Source: Congeria kusceri (Eukaryota; Mollusca; Bivalvia; Myida; Dreissenidae). From it: 64,000 nucleotides of DNA. The position numbers were made by a program, and so were the translations under genes. Where the stretch lies: assembly GCA_027627225.1 (NCBI GenBank), contig JAPFQT010000165.1, positions 372,001-436,000 of the forward strand, read 5' to 3'. Of this stretch, positions 33,233 through 46,592 are shown in pieces. Position 1 is the first letter of the stretch, and each line of letters opens with the position of its first letter. A model generated the notes under the pieces. The model had not been told where the DNA came from. It did no database searches and saw nothing but the letters and a program-made list of their open reading frames with translations.

Positions 33233-34107
33233 ATGATCATACGATCAGAAACCAAGTGTACGGCGTTTTGGACGTTAACACTGATGTGCGTTTACCATGC
33301 GTTTATCTCGATACTTTCCAGTTACATCTTATGTTATATCACGTACCTTTCTTTGACAAGTTGCAAAGAGTACGTGTTCGTACATTTGAATTACGATTCA
33401 TATAACAGGAGTTCTATAGTGCTATTAATTTGTTTTTCACTACAAAAGGAGTACTATATTACTATTCCATTATTGTTCACAGTAAATATCTGCATCGACC
33501 CTGTCAATTATTCGTTTCGCATAAACATGTACTTTAAACGGTTCAATGGCATGCGATATCTGCAACAAACCACTGAATCGGTAAAGATCTATTTTTCTAT
33601 TGCATTATGCTGTATCTAGCAGTCACTGTTTATAGCGATGATGTGTCGTTGCTATTAAATAGCCGCAGTAAATACAAATATATCAAAAACTCTGCCCTCG
33701 ATCATACGATAAAAACAAGCGTAAGGTGTTTATTACATGGACATTTACTAATAACATTGCATAGTTGCGTTCGTTTCGTTATACAGTTGAACAATTCCAT
33801 TTGTGGGAAGGCCAAATTCATAGTGGTCACAATTCGGACACACATCAAAAAGGTCAAAAAAAGAAAATCGCAACGGTCACAATACAAATCTGACAAAAGT
33901 CACAGTCGTCCCAAAACATATCGCTCAAACGATAACAAATCAAATCGGTCACAACTCAAAACGGTCACTACACAAATCAGTCGCAATGCAAATCGATCAC
34001 AAGAAAAAAAGAAGCCGTTTAAAAGTAATAGTCGCAAGACAAAACTGTCACATGTGAAAACGGTTATAAAACAAGTTGACCTTAGGTCACAAAACAAATC
34101 GGTCTAA
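33233..34107 (+). pseudogene. Core open frame broken by 4-bp loss, U6
   Basis: A 4-bp loss near 33611 splits the frame into 33233-33619 (128 codons) and 33607-34107 (166 codons). The second part runs into the satellite because TCATAA has become TCACAA. Further residue-changing differences from U1 include Lys to Thr near residue 10 (U6 only), Phe to Leu, Gln to Lys, Ile to Val and Leu to Glu. Called broken only relative to the other copies; I do not think the intact form is a gene. Confidence 0.45.
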
Positions 34108-37100
34108 AGTCGAAACGGTCAACAAACAAATCGGTTACACAACAAAGTGGTCCTAAGTCAAAACGGTCAAACAGAAATCGGCATAAAAATAAACCAGGCA
34201 TAACTGAAAGCGATCAAAAAACAAAATGGTCGAAAATCAATACGGTCAAAACGCAAATAGTTCGTAAATCAAATCGGACACAAGGCAAATCGGTCAAAAG
34301 CCATAACGGTCATTGAAGAAAATGTTTCTAAGAAAATACTGTCAAGAAAAAAATCGTTTAAAAGGAAAAGTGGTCTAAAGACAAATCGGTCACAAGTCAA
34401 AACGGTCACAAACTAAATTTGGTACAAGTGAAAACGGTCACAAACTTAATTGGGCACATGTCAAAGCGGACTAAAAATAAATACGATAAAAGTAATTTCG
34501 GTCACAAAGTAAAGCGGTCGGAAGTCGAAACGGTCGAAAATAAACCGGTCACAACTGGAAACGTTTACAAAAATAAGTTGTTCGCAAGTAAAAACGGTCA
34601 ATAAACCAATCGTTCAAAAATCTAATCGGATACAATGCAAATCGGTCACAATACATATTACGGTCATAAAAGGAAATGGCCCTTAGCAAAAACGGTCTGA
34701 AATGAATCGCTTAAAAGTAATATTGCTTCCATGACAAAGCAGACGCAAGTGAAAACGGTCACAAACTAAATTGGGTGCAAGTGAAAATGGTACAAACTGA
34801 ACTGTGTACAAGTCTTAACGGTCCCAAAGCCAAACGGTCACAAGTAAAACAGTAAGTAAAACTACCGGTAACAAGCCATAACGGTCATATAACAAGTCAA
34901 AACGGTCACTAAACGCATCAAATCGGACGCAATGCAAGTCGGTCACAAGATATAACGGCCATCAAGCAAAAATGGTCCTAAATCAAAACGCACTAACAAC
35001 AAATCAGTCATAGGTCAAAACGGTCAAAAAACAAACCTTTCACAACTGAAAACGGTCTTAAATCAAGTTAAAAAACAAACCTGTCACAAATGAAAACAGT
35101 CATAAATCAAGTTGGTCAAAAGTCAAAACGGTTTAAAGACAAATCGGTTGCAAATCATATCGGACACAATGGTCAAAAGCATTAACGTCCGTAAAAGAAA
35201 ACGATCCTAAGAAAAAACGGTCAACAATCAAATCGTTTAAATGTTAAAGTGGTCCGAAGACAAATCGGTCACAAGTGAAAACGGTCACAAACTAAATTGG
35301 GTCAAAGCGCTCACACACAAAAATGGATAGACGTAATAACGGTCACAAAGTAAATCGGTTGTAAACAAGTTGGTCGTAAGTCAAAACGGTCAACAACAAA
35401 ATCAAGTTTGATGCATCGCAAATCGGTCACAAGACATAACGGTCTGTTAACAAAATTGTGATAAGTGAAAACGGTAGGAAAAACAAATCGATCAAAAGTC
35501 AAAAAGGTCAACAAACAAATCGGTTGCAAATCAAATCGGTCACACGGTCACAAGACATAACGGCCACAAAAAAATGGTCCTAAGTCACAACGGTCAAAAA
35601 ATCAAACCGATCACAAACGGTCATAAAACATGTTGGTCAACAGTTAAAACGGTCAAAAAACATAACGGTCACAACTGAAAACGAAAAGGTCGAATACTAA
35701 ATTTGTCGCAATCCAAAACGGTCACAGATTAAACTGGGTACACGTCATAACGGTCACAAAGCCAATGGGTCCAAAGTCAAACAATAAGTAAACATACCGG
35801 TAAGAAGCCATAACGGTCATAAAACAAGTTGGTCCTCAGTCAAAACGGTCACACACAAAATTGGTCACAACTCAAAACGGTCACTAAACAAATCGGTCGC
35901 AAAGCAAATCGGACACAATGCAAATCGGTCACAAGCCATAACGGTCATAAAGGAAAATGGCTCCATGCAAAAACGGTCTATCGGTTACAAGTAAAAACGG
36001 TCACAAAATAAATAGGATACAAGTGAAAACGGCCACAAACAAAATTGGGTTCAAGTCAAAACGGTCACAAAACAAGTCTGTTACAGGTCAAAATAGTAAA
36101 AACCAAACCGGTCACAACCCAAGACGGTCACAAAAATGTTGGTCAAAACGATCATTAAACAAATTAATTGCAAGTCGTTATGGTCACACAGAAAATCGGT
36201 GGCATGTCAAAAAGGTCAGAAAACAAACCGATCACATCTGTGGTATCAAAGCGAATCGGTCAAATGTAAAAACGGTCAGAAAACAATCCTTTCAAAACTC
36301 TAAACTGCCACTAAACAAAGCGCTGGTAAATCAAATCGGACACAATGCAAATCGGACGCAAGACATAACGGTCAGGTAAAAAAAATTGTCCTAAGTCAAA
36401 ACCATTAGAAAACAAATCGGTCACAAGTCAAAACGGTCAAAAAACAAGTCGGTCACAAATGAAAACGGTCATAAAACAAGTTGGTCAGAAGTCAAAACGG
36501 TCAAAAACATAAGTTTATAAGCATAGGTGGTCCCAAGACAAATCGTTCACAAGTCGAAACGGTCAAAATATACAGTGATCAGGAAACAAAATTGCCCTAC
36601 GTCAAAATGGTCTGAAAAAAAAAAATCGGTCACAAGTCAAAACGGTCAAAGAACAAGCCGGTCACAACTGAAAAGGGAACTGTCGCATAATAAATTGGGT
36701 ACAAGTCATAACGGTCACAAAGCCAATCGGTGAGAAGTCAGAAAGGTCAGAAAACAAACCGATTATATCTCCGGTAAGGAAGCGTATCAGTCAGAAGTCC
36801 AAAAGGTCAGAAAACAATCCGGTTGGAACTCTAAACGGTCACATAACAAATCGCGAGCTAAACAAATCTGATTCAAAGCAAATCGGACACAATACATAAC
36901 GGTCAGGAAACAAATTCGTTATAAGTCACAATGGTCAATGTCAAAACCGTCACTAAACAAAGCGCTGGTAAATCAAATCGGACACAATGCAAATCGGCCG
37001 CAAGACATAATGGTCAGGTAAAAAAAATTGTGTTAAGTCAAAACCATTAGAAAACAAATCGGTCACAAGTCAAAACGGTCAAAAAACAAGTCGGTCACAA

Positions 37101-38653
37101 TTGAAAACGGTCATAAAACAAGTTGGTCAGAAGTGAAAACGTCGAAAAACATAAGTTTATAAGCATAAGTGGTCCCAAGACAAATCGTTCACAAGTCAAA
37201 ACGGTCAAAATACGTAACGATCAGGAAACAAAATTGTCCTATGTGAAAATGGTCAGAAAAAAATTGGTTCACAAGTCAAAACGGTCAAAGAACAAGCCGA
37301 TCACAACTGAAAACGAAACTATCGCATAATACATTGGGTACAAGTCATAACGGTCACAAAGCCAATCAGTGAGAAGTCATAAAGGTCAGAAAACAGACCG
37401 AGTATATCTCCGGTAAGAAAGCGAATCGGTCACAAGTCCAAACGGTCAGAAAACAATCCGGTCGGAACTCTAAACGGTCACATAACAAATCGCGTGCTAA
37501 TCAAATCGGATTCAATGCAAATCGGATACAATACATAACGGTCAGCAATAAAATTCGTTCTAAGTCACAACGGTCAAAAACAAAACCGGTCACAACTGAA
37601 AATGGTGATAAAAGATGTTGGTCACAAGTCAAAACGGTCAAAAGCAAATAGTTTATGAGTAATAGTGGTCACAACACACACAAATCGGTCATAAGAGAAA
37701 ATGGTCGCATACCTAATTCGGTCAAAACGGTGTCTAACTAAACTGGGTACAAGTCTTTACGCCAATGGGTCACAAGTGCAAACATACCGCTAACATCCCA
37801 TAACGGTCATAAAACAAGTTGGTCCTAAGTCGAAAAAGTCACGAAACAAATCGGTCACAACTCAAAATGGTAATTAAACAAATCGGTAGCATATCAAATC
37901 GGACACAATGCAAATCGGTCAATAGCAAATCGGTTACAATGCAAATCGGTCATACAACAAAGTGGTCCTAAGTCAAAACGGTGAAAAACAAATCGGTCAC
38001 AAGCGAAAACGGTCAAAAAACGAAACTGTCACAACTAAAGACCATCATAAAACAAGTTGGTCGCAAGTCAAAAGGGTCAAAAAACAAATAGGTCGCAAAT
38101 CAAATCGGACACAATGCATATCTGTCACGAGCCATAACGGTAATAAAACAAAATGGTCCTAAGTCAAAACGGTCAAAACACAAATCGGTCACTAAATGAA
38201 TGGGTAGCAATTCGAATCGGACACAAGTCGTAACGGTGATAATAGATGTTCGTAAGAGAAAACTTGAAACAACAAGTCGTTTAAAACTAATAATCGTCCC
38301 AAGACAAATCGGTCACAAGTTAAAACGGTCAGAAACTAAATTGGGTACAATTCAAAACGGTCACACACTGAATTGGTTACAAGTCATTACGGTCACAAAG
38401 CCAACAGGTCACAAGTCAAACAGAAGTAAACATACCGGTAATAAGCCATAACGGTCATAAAACAAGTTGGTCCTAAGTCAAAACGGTCAAGTCACTACTC
38501 AAAACGTCACATAACAAGTTGCTTAGAAGTGAAAACGGCCATAAAGCAAATGGGTCAAAAGTCAAAACGGTCACAAGACACATCGGTCAAAACAAGTCAC
38601 AAACCAAAAGTAAATCGGTGAGAAGTCAAAACGGCCACAAAATAGTCGGTTTC
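33823..38653 (+). repeat. 16-bp minisatellite block of U6
   Basis: Contains an added partial monomer (ACACGGTCACAAG) near 35543 and GAAGCCGTTTAAAAG near 34012, where U1-U5, U9 and U10 have an alternative form with a stop codon. Confidence 0.95.
36306..37585 (+). repeat. 0.64-kb tandem duplication inside satellite, U6
   Basis: Copies about 36306-36947 and 36948-37585, offset 642 bp because of a longer A run near 36614. Confidence 0.88.
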
Positions 38654-38803
38654 GCCCAACACCACTCAAACACTTCACACACTGCAAATCCACTCACAAC
38701 ATCGACACCAATGCCATAACTTCACACACTAAAATCTCACACCGGTCACATTTTCCAAACCCGTCACACAAAAACCCACTACTCCACAGAACACACTCCA
38801 CAT
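38654..38803. repeat. C-rich, G-poor segment, U6
   Basis: Preceded by GGTTTCGCCC and contains TTTTCCAAACCCG. Both changes are shared only with U7. Confidence 0.75.
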
Positions 38804-39045
38804 TGATGGCTGCATTCGAGGAGTGATATAAAGCAATTCATACGTACGACACTGCAATAAATCTGACATTTGTATTTCTTGTAGAAAACGATCAAACACG
38901 ATCAAATATGGCTATACAACTGTTGAAAGTTTCCTAGTTGTTTCTTTACAGAATTTGATCTAAGATGACTTTCCGATAAATGATACAGAGATGTTCATCC
39001 CTGTGACTTATTTTCTACGCATGAGGTATACAATAAAATAGACAC

Positions 39046-39076
39046 ATAATTCGTACGCAATGACTGTACGAATTAT
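39046..39076. repeat. Inverted repeat, U6
   Basis: Arms and loop unchanged, although the flanking core has several U6/U7 changes. Confidence 0.85.
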
Positions 39077-39337
39077 TGGAAAAAGCATTCGAATTACTTG
39101 AAATTATTTGGTCTTTGCATGAAAATCAATCCACTTCAATTTCAAAAACACTGATTGGGATTTCGCTGGAAACTTAGAATTTATTGAACATCTTTACTCT
39201 ACATTCAAACAACAATGCAATTCATTTCCAAATCAGACTATTGTTTGAAACAACATTCTGTAACAAACACTACATGAAAAACTCGTAACCCAGTATCAGA
39301 AAGCGACTCTTCTGGCATGCAAACCGTCTTAGGAAGG

Positions 39338-39376
39338 CACGTGACGGTAAGCTTTTTAGTGCTTTGCATATAAATA
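39338..39376 (+). promoter_or_regulatory. Promoter-like site, U6
   Basis: TGACGGT form, as in U5. Confidence 0.38.
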
Positions 39377-39797
39377 CTACTAATACTAACGAGCACACGT
39401 TCAATGCTCGGTGCGATCACACTGTCAATGCTCGGTTGCAATTGTAGCAATTTATGCAGTCACATGTTGGGGTAACAGGACAACAAACGGCATAATCTTT
39501 GTTAGTTATTTAAATCAATGTGAATGTGGCATTTGCGTATTCATGCCCCTTGTCGCTGAACTCCTGGGTTTAGTTTGTACAATCACATGTTCACGTTTTG
39601 GGAGACCGTTATGTTGCAACTTTTGTTTTTGTTTTCGGAAATACGATCGAAATAAAAAAGAAATTCGTGTTCACTGTATGATTTTCAGTTACTTCTTATG
39701 TTATACTACGCACCTATCCTAATCAGTTAGCGAAGATTACGTAGCGACGATGTGTCGTTGATAGCTGCAATAAAAACAAATATATATAAATCTGTCT

Positions 39798-40672
39798 ATG
39801 ATCATACGATCAGAAACCAAGTGTAAGGCGTTTTGGACGTTAACACTGATGTGCGTTTACCATGCGTTTATCTCGATACTTTCCAGTTACATCTTATGTT
39901 ATATCACGTACCTTTCTTTGACAAGTTGCAAAGAGTACGTGTTCGTACATTTGAATTACGATTCATATAACAGGAGTTCTATAGTGCTATTAATTTGTTT
40001 TTCACTACAAAAGGAGTACTATATTACTATTCCATTATTGTTCACAGTAAATATCTGCATCGACCCTGTCAATTATTCGTTTCGCATAAACATGTACTTT
40101 AAACGGTTCAATGGCATGCGATATCTGCAACAAACCACTGAATCGGTAAAGATCTATTTTTCTATTGCATTATGCTGTATCTAGCAGTCACTGTTTATAG
40201 CGATGATGTGTCGTTGCTATTAAATAGCCGCAGTAAATACAAATATATCAAAAACTCTGCCCTCGATCATACGATAAAAACAAGCGTAAGGTGTTTATTA
40301 CATGGACATTTACTAATAACATTGCATAGTTGCGTTCGTTTCGTTATACAGTTGAACAATTCCATTTGTGGGAAGGCCAAATTCATAGTGGTCACAATTC
40401 GGACACACATCAAAAAGGTCAAAAAAAGAAAATCGCAACGGTCACAATACAAATCTGACAAAAGTCACAGTCGTCCCAAAACATATCGCTCAAACGATAA
40501 CAAATCAAATCGGTCACAACTCAAAACGGTCACTACACAAATCAGTCGCAATGCAAATCGATCACAAGAAAAAAAGAAGCCGTTTAAAAGTAATAGTCGC
40601 AAGACAAAACTGTCACATGTGAAAACGGTTATAAAACAAGTTGACCTTAGGTCACAAAACAAATCGGTCTAA
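39798..40672 (+). pseudogene. Core open frame broken by 4-bp loss, U7
   Basis: Same 4-bp loss as U6, with parts 39798-40184 and 40172-40672. It lacks the U6 Lys to Thr change, so U7 is slightly closer to the common form. Confidence 0.45.
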
Positions 40673-43600
40673 AGTCGAAACGGTCAACAAACAAATCGGT
40701 TACACAACAAAGTGGTCCTAAGTCAAAACGGTCAAACAGAAATCGGCATAAAAATAAACCAGGCATAACTGAAAGCGATCAAAAAACAAAATGGTCGAAA
40801 ATCAATACGGTCAAAACGCAAATAGTTCGTAAATCAAATCGGACACAAGGCAAATCGGTCAAAAGCCATAACGGTCATTGAAGAAAATGTTTCTAAGAAA
40901 ATACTGTCAAGAAAAAAATCGTTTAAAAGGAAAAGTGGTCTAAAGACAAATCGGTCACAAGTCAAAACGGTCACAAACTAAATTTGGTACAAGTGAAAAC
41001 GGTCACAAACTTAATTGGGCACATGTCAAAGCGGACTAAAAATAAATACGATAAAAGTAATTTCGGTCACAAAGTAAAGCGGTCGGAAGTCGAAACGGTC
41101 GAAAATAAACCGGTCACAACTGGAAACGTTTACAAAAATAAGTTGTTCGCAAGTAAAAACGGTCAATAAACCAATCGTTCAAAAATCTAATCGGATACAA
41201 TGCAAATCGGTCACAATACATATTACGGTCATAAAAGGAAATGGCCCTTAGCAAAAACGGTCTAAAATGAATCGCTTAAAAGTAATATTGCTTCCATGAC
41301 AAAGCAGACGCAAGTGAAAACGGTCACAAACTAAATTGGGTGCAAGTGAAAATGATACAAACTGAACTGTGTACAAGTCTTAACGGTCCCAAAGCCAAAC
41401 GGTCACAAGTAAAACAGTAAGTAAAACTACCGGTAACAAGCCATAACGGTCATATAACAAGTCAAAACGGTCACTAAACGCATCAAATCGGACGCAATGC
41501 AAGTCGGTCACAAGATATAACGGCCATCAAGCAAAAATGGTCCTAAATCAAAACGCACTAACAACAAATCAGTCATAGGTCAAAACGGTCAAAAAACAAA
41601 CCTTTCACAACTGAAAACGGTATTAAATCAAGTTAAAAAACAAACCTGTCACAAATGAAAACAGTCATAAATCAAGTTGGTCAAAAGTCAAAACGGTTTA
41701 AAGACAAATCGGTTGCAAATCATATCGGACACAATGGTCAAAAGCATTAACGTCCGTAAAAGAAAACGATCCTAAGAAAAAACGGTCAACAATCAAATCG
41801 TTTAAATGTTAAAGTGGTCCGAAGACAAATCGGTCACAAGTGAAAACGGTCACAAACTAAATTGGGTCAAAGCGCTCACACACAAAAATGGATAGACGTA
41901 ATAACGGTCACAAAGTAAATCGGTTGTAAACAAGTTGGTCGTAAGTCAAAACGGTCAACAACAAAATCAAGTTTGATGCATCGCAAATCGGTCACAAGAC
42001 ATAACGGTCTGTTAACAAAATTGTGCTAAGTGAAAACGGTAAGAAAAACAAATCGATCAAAAGTCAAAAAGGTCAACAAACAAATCGGTTGCAAATCAAA
42101 TCGGTCACAAGACATAACGGCCACAAAAAAATGGTCCTAAGTCACAACGGTCAAAAAATCAAACCGATCACAAACGGTCATAAAACATGTTGGTCAACAG
42201 TTAAAACGGTCAAAAAACATAACGGTCACAACTGAAAACGAAAAGGTCGAATACTAAATTTGTCGCAATCCAAAACGGTCACAGATTAAACTGGGTACAC
42301 GTCATAACGGTCACAAAGCCAATGGGTCCAAAGTCAAAGAATAAATAAACATACCGGTAAGAAGCCATAACGGTCATAAAACAAGTTGGTCCTCAGTCAA
42401 AACGGTCACACACAAAATTGGTCACAACTCAAAACGGTCACTAAACAAATTTGTCGCAAAGCAAATCGGACACAATGCAAATCGGTCACAAGCCATAACG
42501 GTCATAAAGGAAAATGGCTCCATGCAAAAACGGTCTATCGGTTACAAGTAAAAACGGTCACAAAATAAATAGGATACAAGTGAAAACGGCCACAAACAAA
42601 ATTGGGTACAAGTCAAAACGGTCACAAAACAAGTCTGTTACAGGTCAAAATAGTAAAAACCAAACCGGTCACAACCCAAGACGGTCACAAAAATGTTGGT
42701 CAAAACGATCATTAAACAAATTAATTGCAAGTCGTTATGGTCACACAGAAAATCGGTGGCATGTCAAAAAGGTCAGAAAACAAACCGATCACATCTGTAG
42801 TATCAAAACGAATCGGTCAAATGTAAAAACGGTCAGAAAACAATCCTTTCAAAACTCTTAACTGCCACTAAACAAAGCGCTGGTAAATCAAATCGGACAC
42901 AATGCAAATCGGACGCAAGACATAACGGTCAGGTAAAAGAATTGTCCTAAGTCAAAACCATTAGAAAACAAATCGGTCACAAGTCAAAACGGTCAAAAAA
43001 CAAGTCGGTCACAAATGAAAACGGTCATAAAACAAGTTGGTCAGAAGTCAAAACGGTCAAAAACATAACTTTATAAGCATAGGTGGTCCCAAGACAAATC
43101 GTTCACAAGTTAAAACGCTCAAAATATACAGTGATCAGGAAACAAAATTGCCCTACGTGAAAATGGTCTGAAAAAAAATCGGTCACAAGTCAAAACGGTC
43201 AAAGAACAAGCCGGTCACAACTGAAGAGGAAACTGTCGCATAATAAATTGGGTACAAGTCATAACGGTCACAAAGCCAATCGGTGAGAAGTCAGAAAGGT
43301 CAGAAAACAAACCGATTATATCTCCGGTAAGAAAGCGTATCGGTCAGAAGTCCAAAAGGTCAGAAAACAATCCGGTTGGAACTCTAAACGGTCACATAAC
43401 AAATCGCGTGCTAATCAAATCGGATTCAATGCAAATCGGATACAATACATAACGGTCAGCAATAAAATTCGTTCTAAGTCACAACGGTCAAAAACAAAAC
43501 CGGTCACAACTGAAAATGGTGATAAAAGATGTTGGTCACAAGTCAAAACGGTCAAAAGCAAATAGTTTATGAGTAATAGTGGTCACAACACACACAAATC

Positions 43601-44565
43601 GGTCACAAGAGAAAATGGTCGCATACCTAATTCGGTCAAAACGGTGTCTAACTAAACTGGGTACAAGTCTTTACGCCAATGGGTCACAAGTGCAAACATA
43701 CCGCTAATATCCCATAACGGTCATAAAACAAGTTGGTCCTAAGTCGAAAAAGTCACGAAACAAATCGGTCACAACTCAAAATGGTAAGTAAACAAATCGG
43801 TAGCATATCAAATCGGACACAATGCAAATCGGTCAATAGCAAATCGGTTACAATGCAAATCGGTCATACAACAAAGTGGTCCTAAGTCAAAACGGTGAAA
43901 AACAAATCGGTCACAAGCGAAAACGGTCAAAAAACGAAACTGTCACAACTAAAGACCATCATAAAACAAGTTGGTCGCAAGTCAAAAGGGTCAAAAAACA
44001 AATAGGTCGCAAATCAAATCGGACGCAATGCATATCTGTCACGAGCCATAACGGTATTAAAAAAATGGTCCTAAGTCAAAACGGTCAAAACACAAATCGG
44101 TCACTAAATGAATGGGTAGCAATTCGAATCGGACACAAGTCGTAACGGTGATAATAGATGTTCGTAAGAGAACACTTGAAACAACAAGTCGTTTAAAACT
44201 AATAATCGTCCCAAGACAAATCGGTCACAAGTTAAAACGGTCAGAAACTAAATTGGGTACAATTCAAAACGGTCACACACTGAATTGGTTACAAGTCATT
44301 ACGGTCACAAAGCCAACAGGTCAGAAGTCAAACAGAAGTAAACATACCGGTAATAAGCCATAACGGTCATAAAACAAGTTGGTCCTAAGTCAAAACGGTC
44401 AAGTCACTACTCAAAACGTCACATAACAAGTTGCTTAGAAGTGAAAACGGCCATAAAGCAAATGGGTCAAAAGTCAAAACGGTCACAAGACACATCGGTC
44501 AAAACAAGTCACAAACCAAAAGTAAATCGGTGAGAAGTCAAAACGGCCACAAAATAGTCGGTTTC
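40388..44565 (+). repeat. 16-bp minisatellite block of U7, contracted
   Basis: About 4.2 kb, the shortest block. The loss is explained by a crossover between the two 0.64-kb copies at 43380-43408. Confidence 0.95.
42863..43500 (+). repeat. Single fused 0.64-kb copy, U7 (recombinant)
   Basis: The left part carries first-copy markers (AGGTGGTCCC near 43081, GTCCAAAAGGTCAG, CCGGTTGGAACTC). From about 43409 it carries second-copy markers (TGCTAATCAAATCGGATTC). The switch lies within 29 bp (43380-43408) that are identical between first and second copies in U5, U6 and U8-U10. One copy has been deleted by unequal exchange or slippage. Confidence 0.92.
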
Positions 44566-44715
44566 GCCCAACACCACTCAAACACTTCACACACTGCAAA
44601 TCCACTCACAACATCGACACCAATGCCATAACTTCACACACTAAAATCTCACACCGGTCACATTTTCCAAACCCGTCACACAAAAACCCACTACTCCACA
44701 GAACACACTCCACAT
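44566..44715. repeat. C-rich, G-poor segment, U7
   Basis: Same variants as U6. Confidence 0.75.
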
Positions 44716-44957
44716 TGATGGCTGCATTCGAGGAGTGATATAAAGCAATTCATACGTACGACACTGCAATAAATCTGACATTTGTATTTCTTGTAGAAAA
44801 CGATCAAACACGATCAAATATGGCTATACAACTGTTGAAAGTTTCCTAGTTGTTTCTTTACAGAATTTGATCTAAGATGACTTTCCGATAAATGATACAG
44901 AGATGTTCATCCCTGTGACTTATTTTCTACGCATGAGGTATACAATAAAATAGACAC

Positions 44958-44988
44958 ATAATTCGTACGCAATGACTGTACGAATTAT
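44958..44988. repeat. Inverted repeat, U7
   Basis: Arms and loop unchanged. Confidence 0.85.
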
Positions 44989-45254
44989 TGGAAAAAGCAT
45001 TCGAATTACTTGAAATTATTTGGTCTTTGCATGAAAATCAATCCACTTCAATTTCAAAAACACTTATTGGGATTTCGCTGGAAACTTAGAATTTATTGAA
45101 CATCTTTACTCTACATGAATGTAGAACAACAATGCAATTCATTTCCAAATCAGACTATTGTTTGAAACAACATTCTGTAACAAACACTACATGAAAAACT
45201 CGTAACCCAGTATCAGAAAGCGACTCTTCTGGCATGCAAACCGTCTTAGGAAGG

Positions 45255-45293
45255 CACGTGACGGTAAGCTTTTTAGTGCTTTGCATATAAATA
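45255..45293 (+). promoter_or_regulatory. Promoter-like site, U7
   Basis: TGACGGT form. An 8-bp loss lies about 210 bp downstream. Confidence 0.38.
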
Positions 45294-45713
45294 CTACTAA
45301 TACTAACGAGCACACGTTCAATGCTCGGTGCGATCACACTGTCAATGCTCGGTTGCAATTGTAGCAATTTATGCAGTCACATGTTGGGGTAACAGGACAA
45401 CAAACGGCATAATCTTTGTTAGTTATTTAAATCAATGTGAATGTGGCATTTGCGTGTTCATGCCCCTTGTCGCTGAACTCCTGGGTTTAGTTTGTACAAT
45501 CACATTTTGGGAGACCGTTATGTTGCAACTTTTGTTTTTGTTTTCGGAAATACGATCGAAATAAAAAAGAAATTCGTGTTCACTGTATGATTTTCAGTTA
45601 CGTCTTATGTTATACTACGCACCTATCCTAATCAGTTAGCGAAGATTACGTAGCGACGATGTGTCGTTGATATTGAATAGCTGCAATAAAAACAAATATA
45701 TATAAATCTGTCT

Positions 45714-46592
45714 ATGATCATACGATCAGAAACCAAGTGTAAGGCGTTTTGGACGTTAACACTGATGTGCGTTTACCATGCGTTTATCTCGATACTTTCC
45801 AGTTACATCTTATGTTATATCACGTACCTTTCTTTGACAAGTTGCAAAGAGTACGTGTTCGTACATTTGAATTACGATTCATATAACAGGAGTTCTATAG
45901 TGCTATTAATTTGTTTTTCACTACAACAGGAGTACTATATTACTATTCCATTATTGTTCACAATAAATATCTGCATCGACCCTGTCAATTATTCGTTTCG
46001 CATAAACATGTACTTTAAACGGTTCAATGGCATGCGATATCTGCAACAAACCACTTTATCGGTAAAGATCTCTTTTTCTATTGCATTATGCTTTATATAT
46101 TGTGCAGTCACTGTTTATAGCGATGATGTGTCGTTGCTATTAAATAGCCGCAGTAAATACAAATATATCAAAAACTCTGCCCTCGATCATACGATAAAAA
46201 CAAGCGTAAGGTGTTTATTACATGGACATTTACTAATAACATTGCATAGTTGCGTTCGTTTCGTTATACAGTTGAACAATTCCATTTGTGGGAAGGCCAA
46301 ATTCATAGTGGTCACAATTCGGACACACATCAAAAAGGTCAAAAAAAGAAAATCGCAACGGTCACAATACAAATCTGACAAAAGTCACAGTCGTCCCAAA
46401 ACAAATCGCTCAAACGATAACAAATCAAATCGGTCACAACTCAAAACGGTCACTACACAAATCAGTCGCAATGCAAATCGATCACAAGAAAAAAAGAAGC
46501 CGTTTAAAAGTAATAGTCGCAAGACAAAACTGTCACATGTGAAAACGGTTATAAAACAAGTTGACCTTAGGTCACAAAACAAATCGGTCTAA
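45714..46592 (+). other. Extended open frame (292 codons), U8
   Basis: Intact through the core and extended 75 codons into the satellite, since TCACAA replaces the TCATAA stop and GAAGCCGTTTAAAAG replaces the later stop-containing form. The added tail is the Lys/Arg/Ser/Gln-rich satellite peptide. Confidence 0.3.

Larger units (their letters stand above)
32239..33822. other. AT-rich core, U5/U6
   Basis: The right half has a cluster of changes plus a 4-bp loss near 33611 (GCTGTATCTAGCAG in place of the longer form), all shared with U6/U7 only. The short GATAGCTGC form is present. Confidence 0.9.
33233..39797 (+). repeat. Macrosatellite unit U6 (6565 bp)
   Basis: The satellite block matches U8: an added ACACGGTCACAAG step near 35543, GGGTTCAAGTC near 36047, a longer A run near 36614 and TTGTGTTAAGTC near 37028. 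The core matches U7, including a 4-bp loss at about 33611-33620 and GGTTTCGCCC near 38648. Confidence 0.97.
38804..40387. other. AT-rich core, U6/U7
   Basis: Carries the 4-bp loss near 40178. Left-end markers GATATAAAGC, CATACGTACG and TCTTTACAG are shared only with the core at 44716. Confidence 0.9.
39798..45713 (+). repeat. Macrosatellite unit U7, contracted (5916 bp)
   Basis: About 650 bp shorter than U6 because only one of the two 0.64-kb tandem copies remains (42863-43500). Its core shares the U6 4-bp loss. The middle of its satellite matches U9, with AGGTAAAAGAATTG near 42931 and CAAGTTAAAACGCTC near 43107. Two private core changes are an 8-bp loss near 45505 and a small inverted insertion at 45111-45124. 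Confidence 0.97.
44716..46307. other. AT-rich core, U7/U8
   Basis: Has an 8-bp loss near 45505 (CACATTTTGGG), a small palindromic insertion at 45111-45124, and the long GATATTGAATAGC form. The right half is free of the U6/U7 4-bp loss. Confidence 0.9.

Noticed and set aside
33233..40672. Programmed frameshift joining the two halves of the long frame in U6 and U7
   Set aside because: The break is a plain 4-bp loss next to other substitutions, with no slippery heptamer and no sign that the frame codes for protein in any unit.
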